Origin: JANPLG01 sp964609085
GTDB lineage: Bacteria; Armatimonadota; SYMT01
Assembly: GCA_964609085.1 (NCBI GenBank)
Contig: CAZSRZ010000160.1
Span: 1-8,846, forward strand
Reading direction: 5' to 3'
DNA: 8,846 bases
The position numbers were made by a program, and so were the translations under genes. The stretch's first letter is position 1. Every line of letters begins with the position of its first letter. The notes below the pieces were generated by a model. The model ran no database searches. It worked only from the letters and a program-made list of their open reading frames with translations, and was not told the DNA's origin. Shown here in pieces: positions 1 to 6,688 of this stretch.

Positions 1-1326
1 GTCGCCGTTGGGAGCTGCGACAAGAACATTCCCGGCTGCGTGATGGCGATGGCGCGGCTGAATGTGCCGAGCATCTTCGTCTACGGCGGAAGCATCATGC
101 CCGGCACCGGCGACAACGGGCAGGATCTGGACATCGTGTCCATCTTCGAGGCGGTGGGTCAGTACCAGGCCGGGACGCTCGACCTGGCGGGCGTGAAGCA
201 AATCGAATGCGAGGCCTGCCCGGGCGCGGGTGCCTGTGGGGGGATGTACACGGCGAACACCATGAGCAGCGCCGTGGAGGCGCTCGGTCTCTCGCTGCCG
301 TACGGCGCCAGCAATCCTGCCGTGGGCGCGGCCAAAGAACGGGAAGCCTTCCGCGCCGGCGAATTCGTCACCCGGCTGGTCCGCGACAACATCCGGCCCC
401 GCGACATCATCACCCGACGCTCGCTCGAAAACGCCTACACCCTGGTCCTTGCCCTGGGAGGCTCTACGAATGCCATCCTGCACCTGATGGCGATCGCCCG
501 TGAAGCTGAGCTCGATTGGTCGCTCGCCGACTTCGACAGGATCGGCGGCAAGGTTCCTCATCTTGCCGACCTCAAACCCGGAGGGAAGTACGTGATGTGG
601 GACCTGCATCGGGTCGGCGGCACTCCTGCCGTGCTCCGAGCCCTCCTCGATGCGGGCATGATCGACGGCGACTGCCTCACGGTGACCGGCAAGACCATCG
701 GTCAGAACCTGGCAGGGATCCCAAGCGTCTACCAGCGAAAACAGGTCGTCGTAAAGCCACTCGACAGCCCCATGCATGCCACCGGGCATCTGGTGGTGTT
801 GGGGGGCAACCTGGCTCCGGAGGGGGCCGTGGCTAAGGTCGCCGGACTGAAGAGCACCACCATCACCGGCCCTGCCCGGGTATTCGACGGCGAGGAAGCA
901 TGCGCTGCCGCGATCTCACGCCGCGAGATTCGGCCCGGCGATGTGGTCGTCATCCGCGGGGAGGGTCCCGTCGGCGGACCGGGGATGCGCGAGATGCTGG
1001 CGGTGACGGCGGCACTCGTGGGCCAGGGCCTCGGCGAGTCCGTAGGACTGATTACGGACGGACGTTTCTCTGGGGGCACGCATGGTCTGGTTGTCGGTCA
1101 TGTGGCACCTGAGGCCTGGGTAGGCGGCCCTATCGCATTGCTAAAGGAGGGGGACACAATCACGATCGACGCGGCAGCGAAGCAGGTCCGAGCCCACCTG
1201 ACGGAAGCGGAGCTCGCCGAGCGCCGAGCAGCCTGGGTCGCCCCGCCTCCGCGTGAACGACGGGGCGTTTTGGCCAAGTACGCCCGGTGCGTCTCCAGCG
1301 CCGCTGAGGGCGCCGTCACCAGCTAG
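1..1326 (+). CDS. ilvD: Dihydroxy-acid dehydratase, 5'-truncated by window edge
   Basis: Dihydroxy-acid dehydratase converts 2,3-dihydroxy-isovalerate and 2,3-dihydroxy-3-methylvalerate to the 2-keto acids that precede valine, isoleucine, leucine and pantothenate; it is a cytoplasmic Fe-S enzyme of the IlvD/Edd family. The frame is open from base 1 and ends at TAG 1324-1326, giving 441 visible residues of a family usually near 560, so roughly the first 120 residues lie left of the window. Family signature 1 is at the very start (CDKNIPG, residues 6-12), the second Cys-rich segment CEACPGAGACGG is at residues 70-81 with the putative cluster ligand Cys79, and signature 2 (LITDGRFSGGTHG) is at residues 350-362. 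The internal ATG at 40 is not the start, because the CDKNIPG motif lies before it. No frameshift is seen. Whether the cluster is 2Fe-2S or 4Fe-4S cannot be settled here. The closely related Edd dehydratase is less likely from the overall sequence. Confidence 0.96.
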   Translation, partial: VAVGSCDKNIPGCVMAMARLNVPSIFVYGGSIMPGTGDNGQDLDIVSIFEAVGQYQAGTLDLAGVKQIECEACPGAGACGGMYTANTMSSAVEALGLSLPYGASNPAVGAAKEREAFRAGEFVTRLVRDNIRPRDIITRRSLENAYTLVLALGGSTNAILHLMAIAREAELDWSLADFDRIGGKVPHLADLKPGGKYVMWDLHRVGGTPAVLRALLDAGMIDGDCLTVTGKTIGQNLAGIPSVYQRKQVVVKPLDSPMHATGHLVVLGGNLAPEGAVAKVAGLKSTTITGPARVFDGEEACAAAISRREIRPGDVVVIRGEGPVGGPGMREMLAVTAALVGQGLGESVGLITDGRFSGGTHGLVVGHVAPEAWVGGPIALLKEGDTITIDAAAKQVRAHLTEAELAERRAAWVAPPPRERRGVLAKYARCVSSAAEGAVTS

Positions 1327-1342
1327 CGGCGGGCGGCCGGGT

Positions 1343-1371
1343 TTGACCACGTTACATAGCCGTGGTAGACT
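1343..1371 (+). promoter_or_regulatory. Sigma70-type promoter for the 161-residue gene
   Basis: TTGACC at 1343-1348 (5 of 6 matches to the -35 consensus) is followed after exactly 17 bases by TAGACT at 1366-1371 (4 of 6 matches to TATAAT). A start of transcription near 1378 would leave a leader of about 35 bases before the GTG at 1414. It lies between two genes on the same strand, so the downstream gene probably has its own promoter rather than depending only on read-through from ilvD. This is pattern matching only. Confidence 0.5.
1346..1366. repeat. 6-bp inverted repeat filling the promoter spacer (possible operator)
   Basis: ACCACG at 1346-1351 and CGTGGT at 1361-1366 are perfect inverted copies separated by 9 bases. 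The left arm overlaps the end of the -35 hexamer and the right arm touches the first base of the -10 hexamer, the geometry of a repressor operator. The alternative is a weak stem-loop at the 3' end of the ilvD transcript, but no T-run follows directly. A chance match is possible. Confidence 0.3.
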
Positions 1372-1413
1372 TCTGTCCGTCATCTTGCGATTTTCTAGAG
1401 CGCCGGCCGGACT

Positions 1414-1899
1414 GTGTCTGACGAACTGTTGACTGAGTTCCTGGACCGGCTCCAGCAGTTCCTCTCGCCGTTCGCCCGTAGGGTCGATTACGGCAATCTG
1501 CGCTCCCGCGTCGACACCTGGGACGACCCGTCGGGCAAGTCGATCACCAACGTCGCGCTGGTCTACGAGACCCCCGGGGGCAGCACCGATCAGATCAACA
1601 TCTCCTACTTTCACGCCGAGCGGCACTTCGTGTTGCTGGCGGACCCGGAGGATGAGGTCACGACGACGGAGACTGAGCGCGTCATCGAGTTGATCTCCCC
1701 ACGCGTGGAGGGCATCCCCCAAAAACGAAGGGAGACTCTCTACGCGGAGATCCGGCGGCTGGTGGACGGCGGGATCACCCGCGCCGGGTTGCTGGGGCAC
1801 CTGAACCGGATCATGCAGTCCGAGTTCAAGGGGGGTACCATCACCCACATCGAGTTGAAGGACGCGATGACCTTCGCGATCAACCACCTGAAGGAGTAG
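1414..1899 (+). CDS. Conserved-looking hypothetical protein, 161 residues
   Basis: I do not recognise this protein. The frame starts at GTG 1414, about 36 bases after the predicted transcription start, and ends at TAG 1897-1899. No strong Shine-Dalgarno sequence precedes the GTG (only a GCCGG-rich stretch). It is soluble and strongly charged, with no signal peptide or membrane segment. Three zones are visible: an N-terminal amphipathic helix (about 2-22, with FLDRLQQFL), a middle part with alternating polar and hydrophobic residues that looks like beta strands (about 26-76, including NVALVYETPGG and INISYFHAERHFVLLADPED), and a helical C-terminal half (about 84-160, ending in KDAMTFAINHLKE). 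The coding pattern matches its neighbours and no overlapping frame competes well, so it is probably a real gene. It follows ilvD after 87 bases and converges on hpnK. No function is assigned. Confidence 0.8.
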   Translation: MSDELLTEFLDRLQQFLSPFARRVDYGNLRSRVDTWDDPSGKSITNVALVYETPGGSTDQINISYFHAERHFVLLADPEDEVTTTETERVIELISPRVEGIPQKRRETLYAEIRRLVDGGITRAGLLGHLNRIMQSEFKGGTITHIELKDAMTFAINHLKE

Positions 1900-1912
1900 G
1901 GCTGAACCAGCC
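1900..1912. other. Small hairpin directly after the stop codon
   Basis: GGCTG (1900-1904), loop AAC, CAGCC (1908-1912) forms a perfect 5-bp stem immediately after the TAG of the upstream gene. No T-tract follows, so it is not a classical intrinsic terminator. It may be a 3'-end stabiliser or chance. Confidence 0.25.
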
Positions 1913-1956
1913 GAGATCGCCGTCCCCGCTTGTGCCGAGGGAGAGCTGAGGCAGCA

Positions 1957-1976
1957 GGGCGTTACCGGTCACGCCC
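1957..1976. other. Inverted repeat over the 3' end of hpnK (possible weak terminator)
   Basis: GGGCGT (1957-1962) and ACGCCC (1971-1976) can pair around an 8-base centre holding the palindrome ACCGGT. The hairpin contains the hpnK stop codon (1969-1971 on the minus strand) and sits where two convergent transcripts meet. No T-run is present on either strand, so termination here would have to be factor-dependent or weak. Confidence 0.25.
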
Positions 1977-2811
1977 GACCGGAGTGTCGTTCGGCAGTGT
2001 AGGTCGTCAACTCCACAGACCTCCGACTCAGTGCTTCCCGAAAGCTCGGCGAGCTCAACGCCTCGTATTCCGCGCTGCCGGCCGGCGTGCCCAGATCCGG
2101 ATGGCAGTGGAGCTCCAGCAACCCATCCGGCAGCCGCTCAACCAACGCTGTCAGATAGTCCGCGGTCAGCCTTCCGCTGCGGAAGAGACCGTAGCACCAC
2201 CGCGGCGTGACGAAGCCTGCTGCCTCGACCCGGGGCCGCTGACCGCGGCACAGCAGGTGGAAGACGCTTCCCATCAGCCATTGCGCCCGGGCATCCGCTG
2301 GGTCCAGCCGTCGGTAGAGCGCAAGGTCGTCTTCGGGAACCCGGAACCCCGGCACCCTGTGCCTGAGCGCCAGCGAGAGTGCCGCTTCGAACATAACCGG
2401 CGTGAGGTTGAAATGAAGGTGGGAGTCGGCGTGGCTCCAGGGGAGCCCTGCGGCCTCGAACGCGTCGAATTGAGCGGCCAACTCTGCCTGAAGTTGTCGC
2501 CGATGCAGCGGTCCCACCGAGTAGCGCAGTCCGGCCCGGCGGGGGTTGTAGTCGAAGTGCCCCCGACCGTCCACCAGGAGCGGGATGCGCTCCCGGGGCA
2601 GGAGAGCCGGTCCGTGCACAAGGACCATGTGCAGCCCGACGGCCAGGCTCGGGAGGCTGCGGGCGATCCGCACGGCGTCCTCCGCGGCGGGACCGGCAAC
2701 CATGAGGCTGGTGCTGGTGACGACGCCCGCCTGGTGGAGGCGGGCGACGGCCTCGTTCACGCCCGAGGAGAGGCCGAAGTCGTCCACGTTGACGATCAGG
2801 CGGCAGGCCAT
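1969..2811 (-). CDS. hpnK: Hopanoid N-acetylglucosaminyl-BHT deacetylase HpnK (YdjC/ChbG family)
   Basis: HpnK belongs to the YdjC/ChbG carbohydrate deacetylase family and, by family knowledge, removes the N-acetyl group from N-acetylglucosaminyl-bacteriohopanetetrol made by HpnI, giving glucosaminyl-BHT for HpnJ. The 280-residue product shows the family pattern: RLIVNVDDFG near the N-terminus (metal and catalytic Asp10/Asp11), GLHMVLVHG (His61), and HADSHLHF (His131, His133), plus a C-terminal ELHCHPD (His235, His237). I chose ATG 2811 because GGAGG at 2817-2821 lies 5 bases before it and the product then begins MACRLIV as family members do. An in-frame GTG at 2826 with GGAG six bases ahead is a possible alternative adding five residues. 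It is the last gene of the operon, 34 bases after hpnJ, and converges on the 161-residue gene. General YdjC deacetylase is the fallback call, but the hpn neighbours make HpnK much more likely. Confidence 0.93.
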   Translation of the reverse strand: MACRLIVNVDDFGLSSGVNEAVARLHQAGVVTSTSLMVAGPAAEDAVRIARSLPSLAVGLHMVLVHGPALLPRERIPLLVDGRGHFDYNPRRAGLRYSVGPLHRRQLQAELAAQFDAFEAAGLPWSHADSHLHFNLTPVMFEAALSLALRHRVPGFRVPEDDLALYRRLDPADARAQWLMGSVFHLLCRGQRPRVEAAGFVTPRWCYGLFRSGRLTADYLTALVERLPDGLLELHCHPDLGTPAGSAEYEALSSPSFREALSRRSVELTTYTAERHSGRA

Positions 2812-2816
2812 CCCTG

Positions 2817-2821
2817 CCTCC
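2817..2821 (-). promoter_or_regulatory. Ribosome binding site deciding the hpnK start
   Basis: GGAGG on the minus strand with a 5-base spacer to ATG 2811. It is the best Shine-Dalgarno match in the operon and favours the ATG over the upstream in-frame GTG at 2826. Confidence 0.6.
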
Positions 2822-2845
2822 CCCACCCCGTTCTCCGAAACGAGA

Positions 2846-4297
2846 TCAGGCTGCGACCGACGACTTCTCGGCCGTGGCGGTCCGCTTGCGCTGGCTCATG
2901 AACTTGAAGAACTCCCTGCCCTCTTGCAGTCGTCGACGCCGCTGGACGGGGTCCTTCACCATCTCGCCGAGCATCCGGATGATGGGTGCCGGCCGGAAGT
3001 AGAACTCCTTGTAGAACGACTCCACTCTGTCGAAGACTTCGCGGCGGCTGAGCCCCGGGTATTGCAGGGGGAAATCTTGCGTGCCGTCGAGCGTCACGAG
3101 ATCCTCGGGCACCAGCCATTTATTGGCGACCGCCTGATCGTAGAACTCCGTCCCCGGATACGGGGCCGCCAGCGACACCTGGATGCTGTAGGGATCGACA
3201 TCCTTTGCGAAGTCGATGGTCTCGCGGATGGTCTCGCTTGTCTCCCCCGGAAGCCCCAGGATGAAGGTGCCGTGCACGAGAATGCCGAGTTTCTTGGTGT
3301 CCGTCATGTAACGGCGGGCCCGATCGAGCATCACGCCCTTCTTGATGTTGCGCAGGATCTGGGCATTGCCACTCTCAAAGCCCGTAAGCAACAGCCGCAA
3401 GCCGTTGTCTTTCATGACCTTCAAGGTCTCGTAAGGAACATTGGCCCGGCTGTTGCAACTCCAGGTCACTCCCAGCGGCCCGAGCAGCCTCGCAATCGCC
3501 TCGGCGCGGGGACGGTCGGCGGTGAACGTGTCATCGTCGAAAAAGAACTCCTTGACCTGCGGGAAAAGTTCTTTCGCTCGTTTAATCTCCGCATACACGC
3601 TCTCGGGGCTGCGGGTGCGATACCGATGCCCACCGATGGTCTGCGGCCAGAGGCAAAAGGTGCACTGGGCGGGGCAACCCCGGCCGGTATACAGGCTCAG
3701 GTAGGGTTGCTGAAGATAGCCGATGGCGTAGTTCTCCACGGTGAGATCACGCTTGTAGACATCCAACACGGATGGCAGCGCATCCATGTCGTGGATGATT
3801 TCGCGCTCCGGGTTGTGACGCACAATCCCGTCGGCGTCCAGGTAGCTGATGCCGTTCACCTCCGCATACGGCTTGCCTTCGGCGATGTCGCGAATGGTGA
3901 AGTCGAACTCTTTCCGTGCCACGAATTCGATGATCCCGCGACCGCGCTCCAGCGTCTCCCCCGGTAGCACGGCGACGTGGGCACCGACCATCCCGATCAC
4001 TGCGTCGGGGTAGCAGCGCTTCAACGTCTCCGCCACGGCCATGTCGTTCTCGAGCGATGGGGTGCTCGTGTAGATAACCATCAACTGATGTCCGTCAGCC
4101 AGGCGGACGACGTCGTCGACGGTCAGGTCGTCTGGCGGGGCATCGATCAGCTTCGAACCGGGGATGCAAGCGGCCGGCTGCGCCAGCCAGGTCGGGTACC
4201 AGAACGATCGGATTTCTCGCCGAGCCTGATATCGGGAGCCTGCTCCCCCGTCAAATCCTTCGAAAGACGGCGGGTTGAGAAAGAGGGTTTTTTTCAT
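2846..4297 (-). CDS. hpnJ: Hopanoid radical SAM protein HpnJ (B12-binding domain plus radical SAM)
   Basis: HpnJ is thought to convert glucosaminyl-BHT into BHT cyclitol ether by radical-mediated contraction of the sugar ring. The 483-residue product has an N-terminal cobalamin-binding-like Rossmann domain (about 1-170, with VIGMVGAHVAVLPGE at 100-114) and a radical SAM domain beginning GRGCPAQCTFC, whose CxxxCxxC cysteines are 208, 212 and 215. FFFDDDTFTADR (251-262), GFESGN (306-311) and GTFILGLPGET (343-353) are typical of B12-binding-type radical SAM enzymes. The basic tail is probably cytoplasmic. ATG 4297 was chosen because the product then begins MKKTLFLNPPSFEGFDGGAG, characteristic of HpnJ; the open frame extends upstream into hpnI but that part is not HpnJ-like. 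It begins 76 bases after the hpnI stop and lacks a clear Shine-Dalgarno sequence. No N-terminal DHxxG motif of the standard B12-binding domain is obvious, so cobalamin binding is uncertain. Confidence 0.96.
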   Translation of the reverse strand: MKKTLFLNPPSFEGFDGGAGSRYQARREIRSFWYPTWLAQPAACIPGSKLIDAPPDDLTVDDVVRLADGHQLMVIYTSTPSLENDMAVAETLKRCYPDAVIGMVGAHVAVLPGETLERGRGIIEFVARKEFDFTIRDIAEGKPYAEVNGISYLDADGIVRHNPEREIIHDMDALPSVLDVYKRDLTVENYAIGYLQQPYLSLYTGRGCPAQCTFCLWPQTIGGHRYRTRSPESVYAEIKRAKELFPQVKEFFFDDDTFTADRPRAEAIARLLGPLGVTWSCNSRANVPYETLKVMKDNGLRLLLTGFESGNAQILRNIKKGVMLDRARRYMTDTKKLGILVHGTFILGLPGETSETIRETIDFAKDVDPYSIQVSLAAPYPGTEFYDQAVANKWLVPEDLVTLDGTQDFPLQYPGLSRREVFDRVESFYKEFYFRPAPIIRMLGEMVKDPVQRRRRLQEGREFFKFMSQRKRTATAEKSSVAA

Positions 4298-4373
4298 CCG
4301 GGTTGAACTCGTGGCGGGTTGGGGGTCCGAGCATGGTTTAGCACACAGGGCGGCTATGGTCGATGGATCCTGG
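4298..4373 (-). other. hpnI-hpnJ spacer with short CAACCCG repeats
   Basis: The only sizeable gap inside the operon (76 bases). On the plus strand CGGGTTG occurs at 4299-4305 and 4315-4321, with another copy just inside hpnJ at 4271-4277, so the hpnJ leader reads CAACCCG repeatedly. No promoter, terminator or clear ribosome binding site was found in it. The repeats may be chance. Confidence 0.25.
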
Positions 4374-5540
4374 CTAGCGCTGCCGATTTGTCGGGGATGC
4401 GAGCGCGATGTGCCCGCCAGCCCGCAGCCGAAATCGCTCGCCTCGCCAGTAGACGGTGTGGCCGAAGCAGCCGGCAACCCACAGCGCCGCGCTCAGCAGG
4501 TCACTTATGGGCAGAGCGATCAGCGCGACTGCCGCCTCTGCGTCACCGAGAGCGGCAATACTGGCCACCGCCCCGGCCAGTCGCGAGCAGGCCGCTACCG
4601 CCAGCACACCTGCGGCAACGGGTACGTCGAAGACGAACGGGAGAAGGCACAGGCACCAGAGCGTTGTGTAGGTCACGAAACTGCCGTAGTAGCCGGCCGA
4701 CTGACATGCCCGAACGGTTCTCATCCAGCGCAATCGGCGAGCAAGCATCTCGCTCCAACCGGCATTGGGGAGCCTCGTACTCACGACATACCGGGTCAGA
4801 GCCACCCGGCGACCCAACCCGGAGACTCGGCACCCGATCTGAAAGTCGTCCGCGAGGTAGTCGCGCAGGGCCTCAAACCCGCCGATCGCGGCCAGGGTCT
4901 GTCGATCCAGAGCCAGCGTCGAGCCCAGGGCGAATCGAGGCGAGACAAACTGGCTGGCGGCGAGCACCCCCGGAAACCAATCCGTCGCGATCCCCAGCCC
5001 TTCCAGCACCGAGGCAGAGGTCCGCGCGCCGAACCCGCGATAGGGAGAGGTGACGAGGCCGACCTTTGGGTCGCCGAACTCCTGCGCCACAGCCTGGAGA
5101 TAGGACGGCGTCACTGCCATGTCACTATCGCTGATCAGGAGTAGGTTGAACCGGGCATGGGGCAGCATCGCCGCGAGATTCGCAACCTTGCGGTTGACGA
5201 AGCCGGAATCGACCGACTGGCTGGTGCGTACCAGGGTGATGGCGCATTCCGGGTGGGAGTCTCGCAGCCCTTCCACCACGGGGATGGCGGCATCAGTAGG
5301 GTCCCTCACGCCGAAGAGGAGTTCATACTCCGGATATGAGAGCGCGCAAAAACTGGCGAAGCATTCGACGGCTCCTTCATCTGCGCCGCGAACAGGTTTC
5401 AGAATGGAGATAGGTGGGGCTCCCGGCGAGTCAGGCAGCTTCCTGCGGGCGAAACGCACGGCTGCGATCACCACCGCGAGTTGGTAGACCGCCGAGGCGG
5501 AGGCGACCACCACGACCAACCAGGTCACCGCCTCGATCAT
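4374..5540 (-). CDS. hpnI: Hopanoid glycosyltransferase HpnI (GT2/ceramide glucosyltransferase-like)
   Basis: HpnI transfers N-acetylglucosamine to the side-chain end of bacteriohopanetetrol, the first step toward composite hopanoids. The 388-residue product has an N-terminal membrane segment (about 5-29), a GT-A domain opening with PPISILKPVRGADE (42-55), the DxD-type nucleotide-sugar/metal motif at DSD (138-140), the acceptor-region acidic pair DDF (231-233), and an RxxRW motif (268-272) in place of QxxRW, a form also seen in ceramide glucosyltransferase-like enzymes. C-terminal hydrophobic segments at about 288-313, 308-332 and 335-358 anchor it in the inner membrane with the active site on the cytoplasmic side. 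ATG 5540 overlaps the hpnL stop by 4 bases (ATGA), which fixes the start and suggests translational coupling; no strong Shine-Dalgarno is seen. The open frame runs upstream to 6029 but that part is the shadow of hpnL. Length agrees with HpnI. Confidence 0.95.
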   Translation of the reverse strand: MIEAVTWLVVVVASASAVYQLAVVIAAVRFARRKLPDSPGAPPISILKPVRGADEGAVECFASFCALSYPEYELLFGVRDPTDAAIPVVEGLRDSHPECAITLVRTSQSVDSGFVNRKVANLAAMLPHARFNLLLISDSDMAVTPSYLQAVAQEFGDPKVGLVTSPYRGFGARTSASVLEGLGIATDWFPGVLAASQFVSPRFALGSTLALDRQTLAAIGGFEALRDYLADDFQIGCRVSGLGRRVALTRYVVSTRLPNAGWSEMLARRLRWMRTVRACQSAGYYGSFVTYTTLWCLCLLPFVFDVPVAAGVLAVAACSRLAGAVASIAALGDAEAAVALIALPISDLLSAALWVAGCFGHTVYWRGERFRLRAGGHIALASPTNRQR

Positions 5541-6544
5541 CTCGCTTCGCCGGCCGGGGCAACCTCGCCGCTGCTGACCTTTGTGCCGCCGAGCGCCGCC
5601 AAACAGAGGAACCCCAGCGCAACCCACGCCACCTCCCGCAGTCGGCGGAGCACCAGCATCGTCGCGGTCACGGGGCGGGCCAACTGGAATGTCTGCCCGA
5701 GGAAGAGCAGCCCGCTCTCCTGGCTCCCGAGGTTGCCGGGGATGAAGAACGTCGCCATGTTCACGCTGTTCATCAGGCCCTCCATCACCAGGGCATCCTC
5801 CCACCGGACGGGTAGCCCGAGCACCCATCCGACCAGCCAGAATTCGGCAGCCAGCACAAGCCATCCCGTGGTGGAGAAGAGCAGCGCGGCGACGAACTGC
5901 CTGGGGTGACGGCGCCAGAGGTCGAGCACATCCCGAATCACCAGGAGAGGCCCCCTGTGTCGCCGGGCAAGGGGTCGCTCCGCGATCCACCGCTGCCATG
6001 CCCGCGGAAGAACCACGCGGGCAAGCCACATCCCGATGATGATTAGCCCGATGACGCCAGGAAACACCGCAAACGGTATCAGTTCCTTTCGGGATGGCTC
6101 CAGCCAGAGTCCCATGACGACGGCGGTGCAGGCATAGCCGGCCTGCGTCACCGTCATCACCAGCCGGCTGGACATCACGGCTGCGGCGCCCTGAGAGGCA
6201 CCCTCCCCGGCGGCGGTCAACAGCACCGCCTTCACCGGTTCGCCTCCGAGGGACATGAACGGCGTGGCCTGGTTCAACGCCTCACCCGCGAGCCGTATGG
6301 CGAACATGCGACTGAATCCGACCAGGGGTGCCCGTCCCCCGAAAGTGGCGACCCACATCAGCGTTTCGGCCCACTGGGTGACCGTGGACGGCAGCAGGAA
6401 CAGGGCCGCGAGCACGACGAGCCGGATGCCGACGAGGTCCGACGGGAGCTGCCGCCAGCACTCGGGCAGGTCCACGTGCCAGATCATCACGCCGGCCCAG
6501 ATCAGCGACCCCCAGAGGATGATGTGTTTGAGGAGATGGCGCAT
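5537..6544 (-). CDS. hpnL: Hopanoid-associated membrane protein HpnL (LPG-synthase-TM/UPF0104-like)
   Basis: This is a hydrophobic 335-residue protein of the type annotated HpnL, related to the transmembrane part of lysylphosphatidylglycerol synthases (UPF0104/YbhN-like). About seven or eight membrane segments can be traced: roughly 5-22, 38-56, 75-95 (weak), 124-146, 155-178, 216-243, 253-272 and 303-320. Conserved-looking loops are ATPFMSLGGEPVKA (93-106) and IPGNLGSQESG (268-278), which match the family's usual helix-loop signatures. Its biochemical role is not established; movement of hopanoid or its precursor across or within the membrane is a reasonable inference only. It is the first gene of the operon and overlaps hpnI by 4 bases. 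I chose ATG 6544, preceded by GGAG with a 4-base spacer; an in-frame GTG at 6571 lacks a usable ribosome binding site and lies almost on the predicted transcription start. Confidence 0.88.
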   Translation of the reverse strand: MRHLLKHIILWGSLIWAGVMIWHVDLPECWRQLPSDLVGIRLVVLAALFLLPSTVTQWAETLMWVATFGGRAPLVGFSRMFAIRLAGEALNQATPFMSLGGEPVKAVLLTAAGEGASQGAAAVMSSRLVMTVTQAGYACTAVVMGLWLEPSRKELIPFAVFPGVIGLIIIGMWLARVVLPRAWQRWIAERPLARRHRGPLLVIRDVLDLWRRHPRQFVAALLFSTTGWLVLAAEFWLVGWVLGLPVRWEDALVMEGLMNSVNMATFFIPGNLGSQESGLLFLGQTFQLARPVTATMLVLRRLREVAWVALGFLCLAALGGTKVSSGEVAPAGEAR

Positions 6545-6580
6545 CAGACTCCGCGCGGGCCTGAGCCGCACTGACGCTCA

Positions 6581-6589
6581 ATACTAACA
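6581..6589 (-). promoter_or_regulatory. Possible extended -10 promoter element for the hpn operon
   Basis: On the minus strand TG-T-TAGTAT (6589 to 6581) has the extended TGn dinucleotide and four of six matches to TATAAT. Transcription would start near 6574, giving a leader of about 30 bases to hpnL ATG 6544. The -35 region at the normal distance is poor (GCGTGA), so the call rests on the extended -10 and position. Confidence 0.3.
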
Positions 6590-6683
6590 CTCCACTCTCG
6601 CCCTCACGCAGCGAGCACCCGGGGGTCTGGGGCCTCGGGAAGCGTGTGATAGGGTTAGGTGAATCCGGCGGCCCACCAAGGAA

Positions 6684-6688
6684 GGGAG
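6684..6688 (+). promoter_or_regulatory. Ribosome binding site of acnA
   Basis: GGGAG at 6684-6688 lies 5 bases before ATG 6694 and decides this start over the in-frame GTG at 6688, which overlaps the site itself. Confidence 0.7.

Noticed and set aside
1141..1887. 248-residue minus-strand open frame across the ilvD 3' end and the 161-residue gene
   Set aside because: It covers a promoter region and two sense genes and resembles no family; the sense frames have better coding character.
1957..1976. Intrinsic bidirectional terminator
   Set aside because: A stem can form but neither strand has a T-run after it, so I list it only as an inverted repeat.
1930..3967. Long plus-strand open frames (1930-2901 and 2585-3967) opposite hpnK and hpnJ
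   Set aside because: Their products are Arg/Pro/Gly-rich, unlike any family, and they lie antisense to well-supported genes; they are by-products of high GC content.
4298..4477. N-terminal extension of the hpnJ frame up to 4477
   Set aside because: It would overlap the hpnI 3' end and does not look like HpnJ, whose N-terminus begins at MKKTLFLNPP.
4275..5144. Plus-strand open frames opposite hpnI
   Set aside because: Low-complexity basic products antisense to an intact glycosyltransferase; no ribosome binding site or family likeness.
5541..6029. N-terminal extension of the hpnI frame up to 6029
   Set aside because: The extra ~163 residues overlap hpnL in another frame and are Pro/Arg-rich; the ATGA overlap gives the natural start.
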